This document shows, piece by piece, positions 9,607 to 17,803 of a stretch of 64,000 nt of DNA. The stretch's first letter is position 1. Every line of letters starts with the position of its first letter. The DNA comes from Woeseiaceae bacterium (lineage in GTDB: Bacteria; Pseudomonadota; Gammaproteobacteria; Steroidobacterales; Woeseiaceae), in assembly GCA_028277185.1 (NCBI GenBank), contig JANQGQ010000002.1, forward strand, positions 22,696 to 86,695, written 5' to 3'. The notes beneath the pieces were generated by a model, which was not told where the DNA came from, did no database searches, and was given only the letters and a program-made list of their open reading frames with translations. A program made the position numbers and the translations under genes.

Positions 9607-9622
9607 TGTGAACTGCTTCACG
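9607..9622. promoter_or_regulatory. CRP/Vfr/Clp-like operator upstream of prsT
   Basis: TGTGA-N6-TCACG differs from the CRP-family consensus TGTGA-N6-TCACA at one base and has A- and T-rich flanks. Its centre lies about 64 bp upstream of the inferred prsT start point, close to classical activating positions. The assignment is by motif only. Confidence 0.4.
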
Positions 9623-9751
9623 TTTTTTCCCGCCCTTTTTCGCGCCCTTCCTGCCGCCCAACATAACGTCGGACCCGGGCGACCCGAAGCGTCGCCAACG
9701 GAGTGAAGCCCGTCTGGCCCGGTTTGCGTTAGCGCAATACTTCGAGCGTCG

Positions 9752-11167
9752 TCAGGCGGTTTGTCCCGCGCGTTTTTCGATGAGTGCTATCGCCCGATCC
9801 AGGCGCTCGAGCGTACGCTTCTGCCCTACCAGCCGCAGCGTAACGTCGATCGACGGCGATACCGGCCCGCCGGTAACGGCGACCCGCAGCGGCTGCCCCA
9901 GTTTGCCGAGGTTCAGATCGTAGTCCTCGGCGACGTCGCGCACCGCCTCGGATATCGCCGTCTCACCCCAGTGCGCGAGGCCTGCCAGGCAGGCACGGAG
10001 ACTGCGCATGGGTTCGAGAACGACCGGACGAAGGTGCTTCTTCGCCGACTTCGGGTCGATCGTCTCGAAGTCCTCGTAGCAATAGCGGGCGCCGGCCGCC
10101 ATGTGTAAAAGAGTCTCCGCCCGCTCGTGGTAGGCCTCGGCCACCGCTACCGGATCCGGTCCCTCCGCGGGATCCAGTCCGACCTTGATCAGGAAGTGCA
10201 GCAGATCGCCGGCAAGCGATTCTGCGGGAGCCGCGATGATGTGCTGCTGGTTAATCCAGAGTAGTTTCTCGGGATTGAACGACGAAGCCGACTGGTTGAC
10301 GTCGGCGATATCGAAAAGCCCGATCATCTCTTCGACGGAGAAAATCTCCTGGTCGCCGTGCGACCAGCCAAGCCGGACCAGGTAGTTCAGCATCGCCGCG
10401 GGCAGATACCCTTGCTCGCGGTACTCGCGGATATCGACGGCTCCGTGACGCTTCGACAGCTTCGCGCCGTCAGGCCCGAGAATCATCGGCAGATGCGCGT
10501 ACACGGGCGGCTCCGCGCCCAAAGCATCGAGCATGTTTATCTGCCGGGGCGTGTTGTTGAGATGATCGTCGCCCCGGATGACGTGCGTAATCCGCATGTC
10601 GTGGTCGTCGATGATCACCGTAAAGTTGTAGGTAGGCGTGCCGTCGGAGCGCGCAATGATCAGGTCGTCGAGCTGTGCGTTGTCGAAGACGACTCTGCCA
10701 CGCACGCGGTCCTCGACGACGACTAGCCCGTCGAGCGGATTCCTGAAACGTACGACCGGGCTGACCCCCTCGCGTGGCGACTGCCGGTCGCGGCAGCGGC
10801 CATCGTAGCGGGGCGTCTCGCCCCGGGCCATTTGAGCAGCACGCAGTTCGTCGAGTTCCTCTTTCGTACAGTAACAATGGTAAGCCTTGCCCGCTGCCAG
10901 CCAGTCTTCCAATACTTCCTTGTAGCGTCCGAACCGTTCGGTCTGGAAGAACGGACCCTCGTCGGCATCGAGACCCAACCATGCCATTCCGTCCAGAATG
11001 GCCTGCACGTTTTTCTTCGTCGAGCGTTCGCGGTCGGTATCTTCGATGCGAAGGATGAAGTCACCGTTGTGATGTCGGGCGTATAGCCAGCAAAACAGCG
11101 CGGTACGAACGCTGCCGAGGTGGAGCACGCCTGTCGGGCTGGGTGCGAATCGGGTACGGACAGTCAT
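9752..11167 (-). CDS. gltX: Glutamate--tRNA ligase
   Basis: A class I aminoacyl-tRNA synthetase of 471 aa, the same length as E. coli GltX. It charges tRNA-Glu in the cytoplasm. The ATG at 11167 gives [19 protein letters not shown] with the HIGH-type motif (HLGS, residues 16-19). The KMSKS-type motif appears as KLSKRHG. A longer open frame to 11365 encodes no recognisable domain and was not used. It is a housekeeping gene sitting between two parts of the XrtA locus, 172 bp upstream of the inferred prsT promoter region and on the same strand. Confidence 0.97.
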   Translation of the reverse strand: MTVRTRFAPSPTGVLHLGSVRTALFCWLYARHHNGDFILRIEDTDRERSTKKNVQAILDGMAWLGLDADEGPFFQTERFGRYKEVLEDWLAAGKAYHCYCTKEELDELRAAQMARGETPRYDGRCRDRQSPREGVSPVVRFRNPLDGLVVVEDRVRGRVVFDNAQLDDLIIARSDGTPTYNFTVIIDDHDMRITHVIRGDDHLNNTPRQINMLDALGAEPPVYAHLPMILGPDGAKLSKRHGAVDIREYREQGYLPAAMLNYLVRLGWSHGDQEIFSVEEMIGLFDIADVNQSASSFNPEKLLWINQQHIIAAPAESLAGDLLHFLIKVGLDPAEGPDPVAVAEAYHERAETLLHMAAGARYCYEDFETIDPKSAKKHLRPVVLEPMRSLRACLAGLAHWGETAISEAVRDVAEDYDLNLGKLGQPLRVAVTGGPVSPSIDVTLRLVGQKRTLERLDRAIALIEKRAGQTA

Positions 11168-11663
11168 TGTTGGCAACCAGGCGGATCGCGGGACGGGGCC
11201 GTAGATTAGCAGTTCGAAATCCCTTTGCGACAGAGCCTTGCGCTCCCCTTGCTCGTTCAGCAAACCGGCCGGGGTTTGCGCATTTTGCCGCGGCAAATTT
11301 CGGGCCGGGCAAGCCGATTCGGCCGTCGCCATATGCCGACAAGGCAAAAACAAGCGGCTAACCATACTGTTATCGCAACTAGCTGAGATACGACGTCAAA
11401 AACCTGTCTGGTAATCGCGACAGCCTTCCTTGAATCGCCGCTTCGACGCCCGCCAGGTATTCGAGCTTCCGGCCATAAGCGTCTGTTTGACAATAAGTTG
11501 CTTTCGAGTGGCATGGTGCTTGCTTCTTTACTCTGGCGTTCGCGTCTTTCGCTTGGGCAAAGCTTTCGACACATCGCCAAACCGTGATCGACCGCACACT
11601 ATTGCAGTTGCAGGTCGATTTATGTCTCATACGCGTTGTTGGTGGTTCCGGCGACCGAGATAC
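11168..11663. other. Intergenic region upstream of gltX and of the riboswitch leader
   Basis: No convincing gene. It holds a 14-bp perfect palindrome TTTGCCGCGGCAAA (11284-11297) and a CAAACC/GGTTTG hairpin (11261-11278), both upstream of gltX. A TTGACA at 11485-11490 on the plus strand has no good -10 partner. Minus-strand open frames around 11257-11708 have no ribosome site or family resemblance. The plus-strand promoter of the riboswitch leader should lie near its right end, but I cannot place it. Confidence 0.4.
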
Positions 11664-11753
11664 TCGGCACCGTGTCAAAGGCAAACCTGTCGAAAGGCAG
11701 GGACGCAAAGCTTCCGGTCTACGGGCTTCGGCCTAAGATAGCGGGGTCGCCGA
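11664..11753 (+). ncRNA. c-di-GMP-I (GEMM-I) riboswitch, first of a tandem pair
   Basis: The strand carries the hallmark blocks of the GEMM-I aptamer in order: AAAGGCAAACC (11678-11688), CGAAAGG (tetraloop, about 11691-11697), GGGACGCAAAGC (11700-11711), then CTAAGATAGCGGGGTCGCCG (11733-11752). TCGGC (11664-11668) pairs with GCCGA (11749-11753) to close P1. The match to the Vibrio Vc2 aptamer is very close in all conserved positions. It should bind cyclic di-GMP in the leader of the lipoprotein mRNA starting at 12064. Confidence 0.9.
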
Positions 11754-11764
11754 ATAGAGCGCCT

Positions 11765-11852
11765 TAACGGCGCACGATTCGACAGTCGTCGAGTTCGTCT
11801 ATCCGCATACCCGCGATCGCCGGAGCATGAGCGCCGTTACGGGAGTAACGGC
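11765..11852 (+). promoter_or_regulatory. Mutually exclusive hairpins between the two riboswitches
   Basis: TAACGGCGC (11765-11773) is a perfect 9-base complement of GCGCCGTTA (11831-11839). The latter overlaps GCCGTTAC (11833-11840), which forms a perfect 8-bp hairpin with GTAACGGC (11845-11852). Only one of the two can form. This looks like the expression platform of the first aptamer, but no U-tract follows. Whether it affects termination, Rho access or processing is not known. Confidence 0.45.
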
Positions 11853-11873
11853 ACGAATGCATCAACAAACGAG

Positions 11874-11960
11874 TTTTCTGAAAAGGGCAAGTTCGTCGAA
11901 AGGCGAACACGCAAAGCGACCGGTCCGGCTCTTTCCCCGGACGGCGGCGCTGCCAGAGAA
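11874..11960 (+). ncRNA. c-di-GMP-I (GEMM-I) riboswitch, second of a tandem pair
   Basis: TTTTCTG (11874-11880) pairs with CAGAGAA (11954-11960) to form P1, with one G-U pair. Inside are AAAAGGGCAAG, a GTTCG/CGAAC stem closing the CGAAAGG loop, and ACGCAAAGCGACCGG. A GGTCCGG...CCGGACGG helix follows. The core is more divergent than the first copy (ACGCAAAGC without GGG before it) but keeps the c-di-GMP-I layout. The next gene starts about 100 bases downstream. Tandem aptamers give steeper or two-input control in known cases. Confidence 0.8.
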
Positions 11961-12063
11961 TTGCTGACGGACGACGTCGCGTGCACTTGAATCGTCCTGA
12001 TGCCAGCAGCGCTGTACTAACGGTTTGCCGACGCTTGCCCGATTCGTTGGACGGGCAGAGCAT

Positions 12064-13017
12064 ATGCGGCTTAAACCAGGTTACGTTGCAAAACGGTTTT
12101 CTCTGATCTTACTCGGCGGCGCCATGAGCGGCTGCCTGAGCAGCGGCGACGACGACGGCGACAATACGTTTACGGACCCGGGGGATACCGCGACAAACGA
12201 GCCGCCGTCGCTTTCCGGCTCGCCGCCTAACAGCGTCGAGACCGGCAATATGTACCGCTTCGAGCCAACGGCGTCGGACCCGGACGGTGACACCATCACG
12301 TTCTCCGTCGACAACAAACCCACCTGGGCAGACTTCGATTCGCAGACGGGCGAATTGAGCGGACGGCCGGTCCTCGGCAACGAGGGCACCTACAACGGCA
12401 TCAGGATTCAGGCAAGCGACGGCAAGGATACTGCTTCACTCAGCTTCTCGATAACGGTCACGGGAGCGGACAGCGGCGCAAATCAGCCGCCGTCGCTGTC
12501 GGGGTCCCCGACTACGTCCGTGAAGGTCGGTGAGCAGTACGCCTTCACGCCGACGGCAACCGATCCCGATGGGGATTCGATCAGTTTCTCGGTCGCCAAC
12601 CTGCCGTCCTGGGCCGGTTTCAGCAATCAGGACGGCAGCATCTCCGGCACGCCCGATGCCGGCAGCGAGGGCACATACAGCAACATCACGATCACGGCGT
12701 CGGACGGGACCGCCACCGATACGCTGACGTTTTCGATTGAGGTCACCACCGTTGCGAATGGCAGCGTTACGCTGTCATGGTCGGCGCCGACCGAGAACGA
12801 GGACGGAACGACGCTGACGAACCTCGCGGGTTTCAAGCTCTACTACGGCACGGAAACCGGGCGCTACACGGAGACGATCGACATAGACAATCCGGGAGTC
12901 AACACCTACGTCGTCGAAAACCTGACCCCGGATACGTACTTCTTTGCCGCCACCGCTTACAACACCGACGGTATCGAAAGCGAGTTCAGCGAGGAAATTG
13001 AGAAAGTAAGCAACTAG
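12064..13017 (+). CDS. Surface lipoprotein with two Ig-like domains and a fibronectin type III domain
   Basis: A 317-aa protein. The ATG at 12064 gives a lipoprotein-type signal (KRFSLILLGGAMSGC). An Asp-rich linker follows, then two similar putative Ig (He_PIG/cadherin-like) domains at about residues 42-130 and 138-227, each with PPSLSGSP, SDPDGD or TDPDGD, and EGTY. A C-terminal fibronectin III domain (about 230-317) includes LSWSAP and GFKLYYG. Such domains bind calcium or polysaccharide at the cell surface, so an adhesin or matrix-protein role is likely but inferred. Its leader carries two c-di-GMP riboswitches, which fits biofilm control. No clear Shine-Dalgarno is visible. Confidence 0.8.
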   Translation: MRLKPGYVAKRFSLILLGGAMSGCLSSGDDDGDNTFTDPGDTATNEPPSLSGSPPNSVETGNMYRFEPTASDPDGDTITFSVDNKPTWADFDSQTGELSGRPVLGNEGTYNGIRIQASDGKDTASLSFSITVTGADSGANQPPSLSGSPTTSVKVGEQYAFTPTATDPDGDSISFSVANLPSWAGFSNQDGSISGTPDAGSEGTYSNITITASDGTATDTLTFSIEVTTVANGSVTLSWSAPTENEDGTTLTNLAGFKLYYGTETGRYTETIDIDNPGVNTYVVENLTPDTYFFAATAYNTDGIESEFSEEIEKVSN

Positions 13018-13043
13018 TCGAAAGGACGGTCCGGACCTTCGAC
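13017..13043. terminator. Hairpin between convergent lipoprotein and prsK genes
   Basis: GTCGAAAGG and CCTTCGAC pair with one bulged A around a GGTCC/GGACC core. It occupies the whole gap between the two convergent stop codons. There is no T-tract, so terminator activity is uncertain. Confidence 0.3.
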
Positions 13044-15131
13044 TCAGACCGCGGCCCGCGCGGCATCCCGCGTTGCCGACGATTTCTCGACGGGCAGGCG
13101 AATCGAAAACGTCGTGCCCTCGCCCTCCACGCTCTGAACGTCGACGGAGCCGCCGAAAGACCGTACCGTCTCGCGGATCTGGTAAGCGCCGATACCCATG
13201 CCCTGCGCGCCTTTCGTGCTGTCGAAAGGCTTGAACAGGCGCTCGCGCACGAACTCCGGCGTCATCCCGGCGCCCTCGTCGACGATGTCGATCCGATAGC
13301 AGTCGGCCTCGTCGGCAACCGCGACGGTGACCTTACCGTCGACCGGCGTCGCGTCCTGGGCGTTGCGGATCGCGTGAACGACAGCCATCTGCAGGCGATC
13401 CCGGTTGCCCCGCACCCAAAGCCTTGCATCCCCAATGTGGGTAGTCGGTTCCGGCCGCCGATCGGCACACATCGAAACGGCGGTCATGACGGTTGCGCCG
13501 AGTTCGACGCGATCGGTCGCGGGACGAACCGAGTTCTGGCGTAGCTGCTCCATGACCTGCTTCATTCTCAGCACGCCGCCGCGGATGGTCTCTATCGCAT
13601 CCGCGACGAAGGCCGGGTTGCCGCTGTGCTTGCGCGCGTTTTCGACGAGCAGGGACTGCTGCGCTATGACGTTCTTGAGGTCGTGCATGAGGTAAGCCGT
13701 GAGCCGATTGTAGGCTTCGAACTGGCGGCTTTGCGCTAACAACTCCGTCGCCCGCTCCTGCGCCAGATGGCCCGCTATCTGGCGACCCGCGGTCTTCAGC
13801 AGATCGCGATCCTCGTAGGTCATCGAGATGCCGTCCGCGGGACGGTCCAGCGCGACCACCCCGATCAGGGATTCACCGTCGATCAGCGGCACGAGCAATC
13901 CATCTTCACCGACGCCGAACGAGGCCGCATCGGCGTCCAGCGACTCGTACCGGCTCGGATGCGCCGAATACTCGGCGAGATCGACAATCCAGCCTTTCGC
14001 CTCGAAGAACCCAGTAAGCCCGGCTGCCGGCAACGGCGAAAAGCGGTCGCTTTTCCTGTTCCAGCCGCAGGCAGGCTGCAGTTCGCCCTGATCTCTGTCG
14101 AGGAGCCAAAGAAGCCCGGCTGCAGAGTCCGTGATGTCGCAAAGTGCCTTGACGGCGCATTTCTGCAGCGGCAAACCACCTTCACGTCGGGTTAGCGTCC
14201 GGATCAGACGCAACCATTCCGTACGGTAGTCGTACTTGTTCTCGAAGAAGTGCTTGGAGAAAAACGTTCTGGTAGCGCGGCGAATGCGCAATGACGAGAG
14301 CAGCACCACCAGCGCGAGCAGCGCGGCGGCGAGAAAGACGATGTGAGCGATGCTGCCCCACGACTGGCCCGTTGCCCGCAGCCACTGACCGACGAAACCC
14401 ACGACAGTCAGGTAGACGCCCGCAGCGACGATCGTCGTCGAATAGAACACCACGTGGCGGGACACGAATATGCCGCCAGCCCATATCGGAGACCGGCGCA
14501 ACGCAAGCACGATCAGCGGCAGCGTCAGCGCGACGACGAAACCGCGAGCTATCCACAACTCGGCTGAAATCGCGCCCGCGGCGACCGACAGGGAATACAG
14601 CGTCAGATCGTAGAGAAACAGCGTGGCGACCCCGAGGCACAAGAACTTGATACCTCGGCGCTGCCCGGCTCGCGCGTTGCGGAACACCTGCTCGACTACG
14701 ACGAGCCCGGCAAGCGATGTCAGGATCTGCCCCGGAATGAGGGCGGATGCAGTGCCCGCAGACTCGCCCTCGCCGAGCATGGCGAGGCCGACGCCTACCG
14801 CGACGACGAGCGCGCCGAGAACGACGGCACCGTAGCGAAGCAAGTTGGCCGTGGTCCCGCCCAGCGCTCCCGCCATCAGACTCGATAGGAAGATCAGCCA
14901 GACGAGGTCGAGACCTGATTCGAGTAAGAACACGATCAGCGGCCGCGGCGCGGCCAGTACGGCACCGGCCGCGTACGCCATTCCCCAAACGGACGTTACG
15001 ACGAGGGCAAGCGAGAGCGCCCTGCTCTGCAGACGTTGCTTGTACCGTGTGAGCGTAAGCGCGGCGAGAATCGCGAAGCCGACCGCAACCAGGCCGTAAC
15101 CCGATGCCTCGATGAAGAGCCTGACGTCCAA
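13044..15131 (-). CDS. prsK: PEP-CTERM-system sensor histidine kinase PrsK
   Basis: A 695-aa membrane histidine kinase. Residues 1-285 hold about eight hydrophobic segments, residues 320-460 a GAF domain, and then the H-box LMHDLKNVIAQQ with His483. A HATPase domain follows with the N-box around AIRNAQDAT, the G1 box DEGAGM and the G2 box GMGIGA. The membrane-GAF-kinase layout matches PrsK (TIGR02916), which in other species activates the sigma-54 activator PrsR and so PEP-CTERM genes. No prsR lies in this window. The gene is 12 bp downstream of the TIGR03013-type transferase gene and likely co-transcribed with it. Confidence 0.93.
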   Translation of the reverse strand: MDVRLFIEASGYGLVAVGFAILAALTLTRYKQRLQSRALSLALVVTSVWGMAYAAGAVLAAPRPLIVFLLESGLDLVWLIFLSSLMAGALGGTTANLLRYGAVVLGALVVAVGVGLAMLGEGESAGTASALIPGQILTSLAGLVVVEQVFRNARAGQRRGIKFLCLGVATLFLYDLTLYSLSVAAGAISAELWIARGFVVALTLPLIVLALRRSPIWAGGIFVSRHVVFYSTTIVAAGVYLTVVGFVGQWLRATGQSWGSIAHIVFLAAALLALVVLLSSLRIRRATRTFFSKHFFENKYDYRTEWLRLIRTLTRREGGLPLQKCAVKALCDITDSAAGLLWLLDRDQGELQPACGWNRKSDRFSPLPAAGLTGFFEAKGWIVDLAEYSAHPSRYESLDADAASFGVGEDGLLVPLIDGESLIGVVALDRPADGISMTYEDRDLLKTAGRQIAGHLAQERATELLAQSRQFEAYNRLTAYLMHDLKNVIAQQSLLVENARKHSGNPAFVADAIETIRGGVLRMKQVMEQLRQNSVRPATDRVELGATVMTAVSMCADRRPEPTTHIGDARLWVRGNRDRLQMAVVHAIRNAQDATPVDGKVTVAVADEADCYRIDIVDEGAGMTPEFVRERLFKPFDSTKGAQGMGIGAYQIRETVRSFGGSVDVQSVEGEGTTFSIRLPVEKSSATRDAARAAV

Positions 15132-15143
15132 CGCGGGCGTGCG

Positions 15144-16538
15144 CTAGCGAGCGCCTTTCCCCCAGATGACGACCTCCACCGTCTGCAGGATGATCATGAG
15201 GTCGAGCAGGAAATTCTGATTCTTGATGTAGTAGAGATCGTATTGCAGCTTTTCGAGCGCATCGTCCTCGGACGCGCCATAGGCATAGCGGAGCTGCGCC
15301 CAGCCCGTAACTCCGGGCTTCACGGCGTGGCGTTCCTTGTAGAACGGAATCTTCTCGCTCAGTGATTCGACGAACTCCGGCCGTTCCGGTCGGGGACCGA
15401 CGATACTCATCTGTCCGGCAAGAACATTGAGCACCTGCGGCAGCTCGTCGAGGCGATACTTTCGAATCACCGAGCCCACCCGGGTAACCCGCTTGTCGTT
15501 CTTCTGGGCCCAGACCGCCCTTCCGTCGGCTTCGGCGTCGGGCGTCATGCTGCGAAACTTGAGTACCTCGAAGCTGCGGCCGCCCAGACCGACGCGTCGC
15601 TGGCGGTAAAGGACCGGAGCAGTGGACCCGTCTTCGAGTTTGATACAGATCGCGACGGCAAGCATGACGGGCCACGCGAGGAGCAGGAGGGTTATGCTAA
15701 CCGCGAGATCGAGGACGCGCTGACTGAAGCGCCGGAGTCGCGAAATGCGGAACCCGCGCGAAAAAATGAACCACGACGGCTTGACGAGATCGACGCGAAT
15801 CTTCCCGGTCTCGCGTTCCAGGAACTCGAGCAAATCGATGACCTCGACGCCGCCGAGCTTCAGATCCAGCAACTCGCGAATTGGCAGGTTGCCGCGCCGA
15901 TCGTCCATGGCGATCACGATCTCGTCGGCACGCCGTTCGTTGGCGAGTTCGGTAATCGACCGGTCGAATTCAAGAGCCTGCGCCGACTCGTCGCAATGGG
16001 TATCGCCGGGTGCCGGGATCGTGCCGACGATGCGGAAACCACGCCGGTCCGCCCGCCGCTTCAGATCGGAAATCGCGCTGGCCCGCTCGCCGGCGCCGTA
16101 GACCAGCGTCCGCCGCCGGAAGACGCTCTCGTCGACGCTTTGAACGAACGCGTAGCGCACCATCAGCAGTGCGACGACGGCCGTCAGGACGGCGACGGCC
16201 GCCACGCGGGGTTCCAGATTCAGACTGGGAAAAACATAGTAACCAGCCGCCAGCACGGCGGAGCCGATCGCGACCCCGACGAGGATGCGCACGAGGATCT
16301 CGTGGAAATAGGCCCGCTGGTGAAACTGATAGAGCCCCATGGCGATCAGCGAGGTCAGCATGACGAAGGCGACGACAGCCGCCTTCGGAGCAAGCGGTCC
16401 TATCGAGTCCTCGAAGAACTGAACGCCGCCGAAGGCCACGACGACCGCAAAGTATACAGACGCGTACAGCACAGCGGCTTCCGCAAGCGCAAGCAGTACG
16501 AGGGGCGTTCTGGCGAACGTTTTTGACCAGACGGACAC
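15144..16538 (-). CDS. XrtA-system initiating sugar transferase (TIGR03013 type)
   Basis: A 464-aa polyprenyl-phosphate hexose-1-phosphate transferase. Four to five N-terminal membrane segments are followed by a Rossmann-like middle part (LVYGAGERA). After another membrane helix near residue 285 comes the catalytic domain with LKFRSM, KYRLDELPQVLNVL, GPRPERPEF and KPGVTGWAQ. It would load the first sugar phosphate of the exopolysaccharide repeat onto undecaprenyl phosphate. The combination matches the TIGR03013 subfamily restricted to PEP-CTERM/EPS loci. First gene of the transferase-prsK unit. Confidence 0.93.
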   Translation of the reverse strand: MSVWSKTFARTPLVLLALAEAAVLYASVYFAVVVAFGGVQFFEDSIGPLAPKAAVVAFVMLTSLIAMGLYQFHQRAYFHEILVRILVGVAIGSAVLAAGYYVFPSLNLEPRVAAVAVLTAVVALLMVRYAFVQSVDESVFRRRTLVYGAGERASAISDLKRRADRRGFRIVGTIPAPGDTHCDESAQALEFDRSITELANERRADEIVIAMDDRRGNLPIRELLDLKLGGVEVIDLLEFLERETGKIRVDLVKPSWFIFSRGFRISRLRRFSQRVLDLAVSITLLLLAWPVMLAVAICIKLEDGSTAPVLYRQRRVGLGGRSFEVLKFRSMTPDAEADGRAVWAQKNDKRVTRVGSVIRKYRLDELPQVLNVLAGQMSIVGPRPERPEFVESLSEKIPFYKERHAVKPGVTGWAQLRYAYGASEDDALEKLQYDLYYIKNQNFLLDLMIILQTVEVVIWGKGAR

Positions 16539-16923
16539 TAGGAGTTTGTTGGATTGCTTAGTTGAGAGCTGCGAAGGCTACAGGGGTCATGTGACCGGCA
16601 AATGTAAGTATATGCGGAGCGAACGACCCTTACCGTGAAGGCCTCGACGTTCAGCCCTGTGAGCTCCGTCATAAACCGCAGGCCGCTCCGGTATCGGGTT
16701 GCTCGCCCAACGATGATAGTTATGTCAAGCAGATTAACAACTTGTTTCAATAAGCTTAGCCAAAAATGCAGCTACTTGCCGAGAATTTCCCGGCTCCGCC
16801 CGCGGACACGGGCAGCCAGCGCCCGCCCGGTGTCGAAGCGGGTGTCGGGGCTCTTTACATTAATCGCGCGGCGGCGCGGCTACACTTAGCTTAACCCAAT
16901 GTTTTGTAAAGCTTTTCGAAGTT
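16539..16923. other. Divergent intergenic region
   Basis: About 385 bp between the sugar transferase and the PEP-CTERM gene. It is AT-richer than its surroundings in 16730-16770 and 16855-16920. GGTCA-TG-TGACC (16585-16596) is a short inverted repeat. No gene is supportable. Upstream activator sites for the sigma-54 promoter would be expected here, but I cannot recognise one. Confidence 0.4.
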
Positions 16924-16938
16924 TGGCACAAAACCTGC
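16924..16938 (+). promoter_or_regulatory. Sigma-54 (-24/-12) promoter of the PEP-CTERM gene
   Basis: TGGCACAAAACCTGC matches the RpoN consensus TGGCAC-N5-TTGC with the invariant GG and GC at the correct 10-base spacing; only T-to-C in the -12 box departs. It lies 51 bases before the start codon. PEP-CTERM genes in other species are known RpoN/PrsR targets. Confidence 0.65.
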
Positions 16939-16989
16939 CTATGAATAAGCAGAGTACTGCTTTCTACTTTCGCTTGAGGAATAACAACA

Positions 16990-17526
16990 ATGCTGCATTT
17001 CCGGAAAATCCTGCTTGCCACCGCAGCGCTGGCCGTGCTCGGTCTGTCACCGACCGTCAGCGCAACGCCTGTCGGCTACGAGTACAACGGCATTTGCGTT
17101 CTGGACTGCGATTCGATCGATCTCAACCCCGGGGATTCCGTCTTCGGCTTCCTGGAGTTCGACGACAGCGCACTGGACGATTTCGTATTGTCCGGCGACG
17201 AGATTGGCTTCTATCTCTTCGGGTTCGGGGACCTGATTTTCGACAACACCGACTCCGGCATCTTCGGCTTTCTGAACCTCGACAGCGCCTACAACGTCAT
17301 CGGCGGGTTTCTCAGGATGGGACGCATCGTCGACGCGGCGAACACGCTGACGTTCACGCCGGACGGCGGCGGCGTCTGGACCGTCCGCGCCGGGATCAGG
17401 AACGCCCAGTTCGCGGGTGGGATCGGTCGCTACTCACCCGTTTCCGTTCCGGAGCCCGGCACGCTGGCACTGCTCGGACTCGGCTTGCTGGGGCTCGGCT
17501 TCGCCCGCCGCTTCCGGCGCGTCTGA
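16990..17526 (+). CDS. PEP-CTERM sorting-signal protein (XrtA substrate)
   Basis: A 178-aa exported protein. The Shine-Dalgarno GAGGA lies nine bases before the ATG. The signal peptide ends around VSA-TPVGY. The mature part is acidic, with many Asp and Phe/Gly residues and repeats of the FGFLxFD kind; there are two cysteines (GICVLDC). The C-terminus is a textbook PEP-CTERM tail: VPEPG, then a Leu/Gly membrane helix, then ARRFRRV. XrtA should cut at this tail and release or anchor the protein in the matrix. It is the only PEP-CTERM protein in the window. The function of the mature part is unknown. Confidence 0.93.
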   Translation: MLHFRKILLATAALAVLGLSPTVSATPVGYEYNGICVLDCDSIDLNPGDSVFGFLEFDDSALDDFVLSGDEIGFYLFGFGDLIFDNTDSGIFGFLNLDSAYNVIGGFLRMGRIVDAANTLTFTPDGGGVWTVRAGIRNAQFAGGIGRYSPVSVPEPGTLALLGLGLLGLGFARRFRRV

Positions 17527-17586
17527 AGAGGTCGGCTTAGCGCCGGCTTATCGGCCCGGCACCAGTACGCCAAACCATCGATGAAG

Positions 17587-17615
17587 GCGCGGCCCGAAAG
17601 GGCCGCGCTTTTTTT
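17587..17615 (+). terminator. Rho-independent terminator after the PEP-CTERM gene
   Basis: GCGCGGCCC and GGGCCGCGC form a perfect 9-bp stem with a GAAA loop, followed by seven T (17609-17615). It is 60 bp past the stop codon. Confidence 0.9.
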
Positions 17616-17803
17616 GAGCTTGCAGTTGGCCGGGTTCTCGCTCGCGGCCGCGACGACGCCATCGCCGGCCTCGACAAGTACCCGATCGCGTGATGGGTCA
17701 GACTCCGCGCGTTTCCCTTACCGGTCCCACACTGAACTCCGATGCCTACGAAGACGCGCATACGGGGTCACTGGCGCCCTTCGTTGAGCGACAGGTTCGA
17801 ACT

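Noticed and set aside
9608..9630. Plus-strand terminator (GTGAA/TTCAC followed by T-run)
   Set aside because: Only a 5-bp stem, and no plus-strand gene ends here; the CRP-like operator reading fits better.
11257..11708. Minus-strand frames of about 107-109 aa upstream of gltX
   Set aside because: They overlap each other in different frames, lack ribosome sites and run into the riboswitch region on the other strand.
17537..17761. Minus-strand 74-aa frame
   Set aside because: It reads through the strong terminator hairpin of the PEP-CTERM gene and is basic low-complexity.
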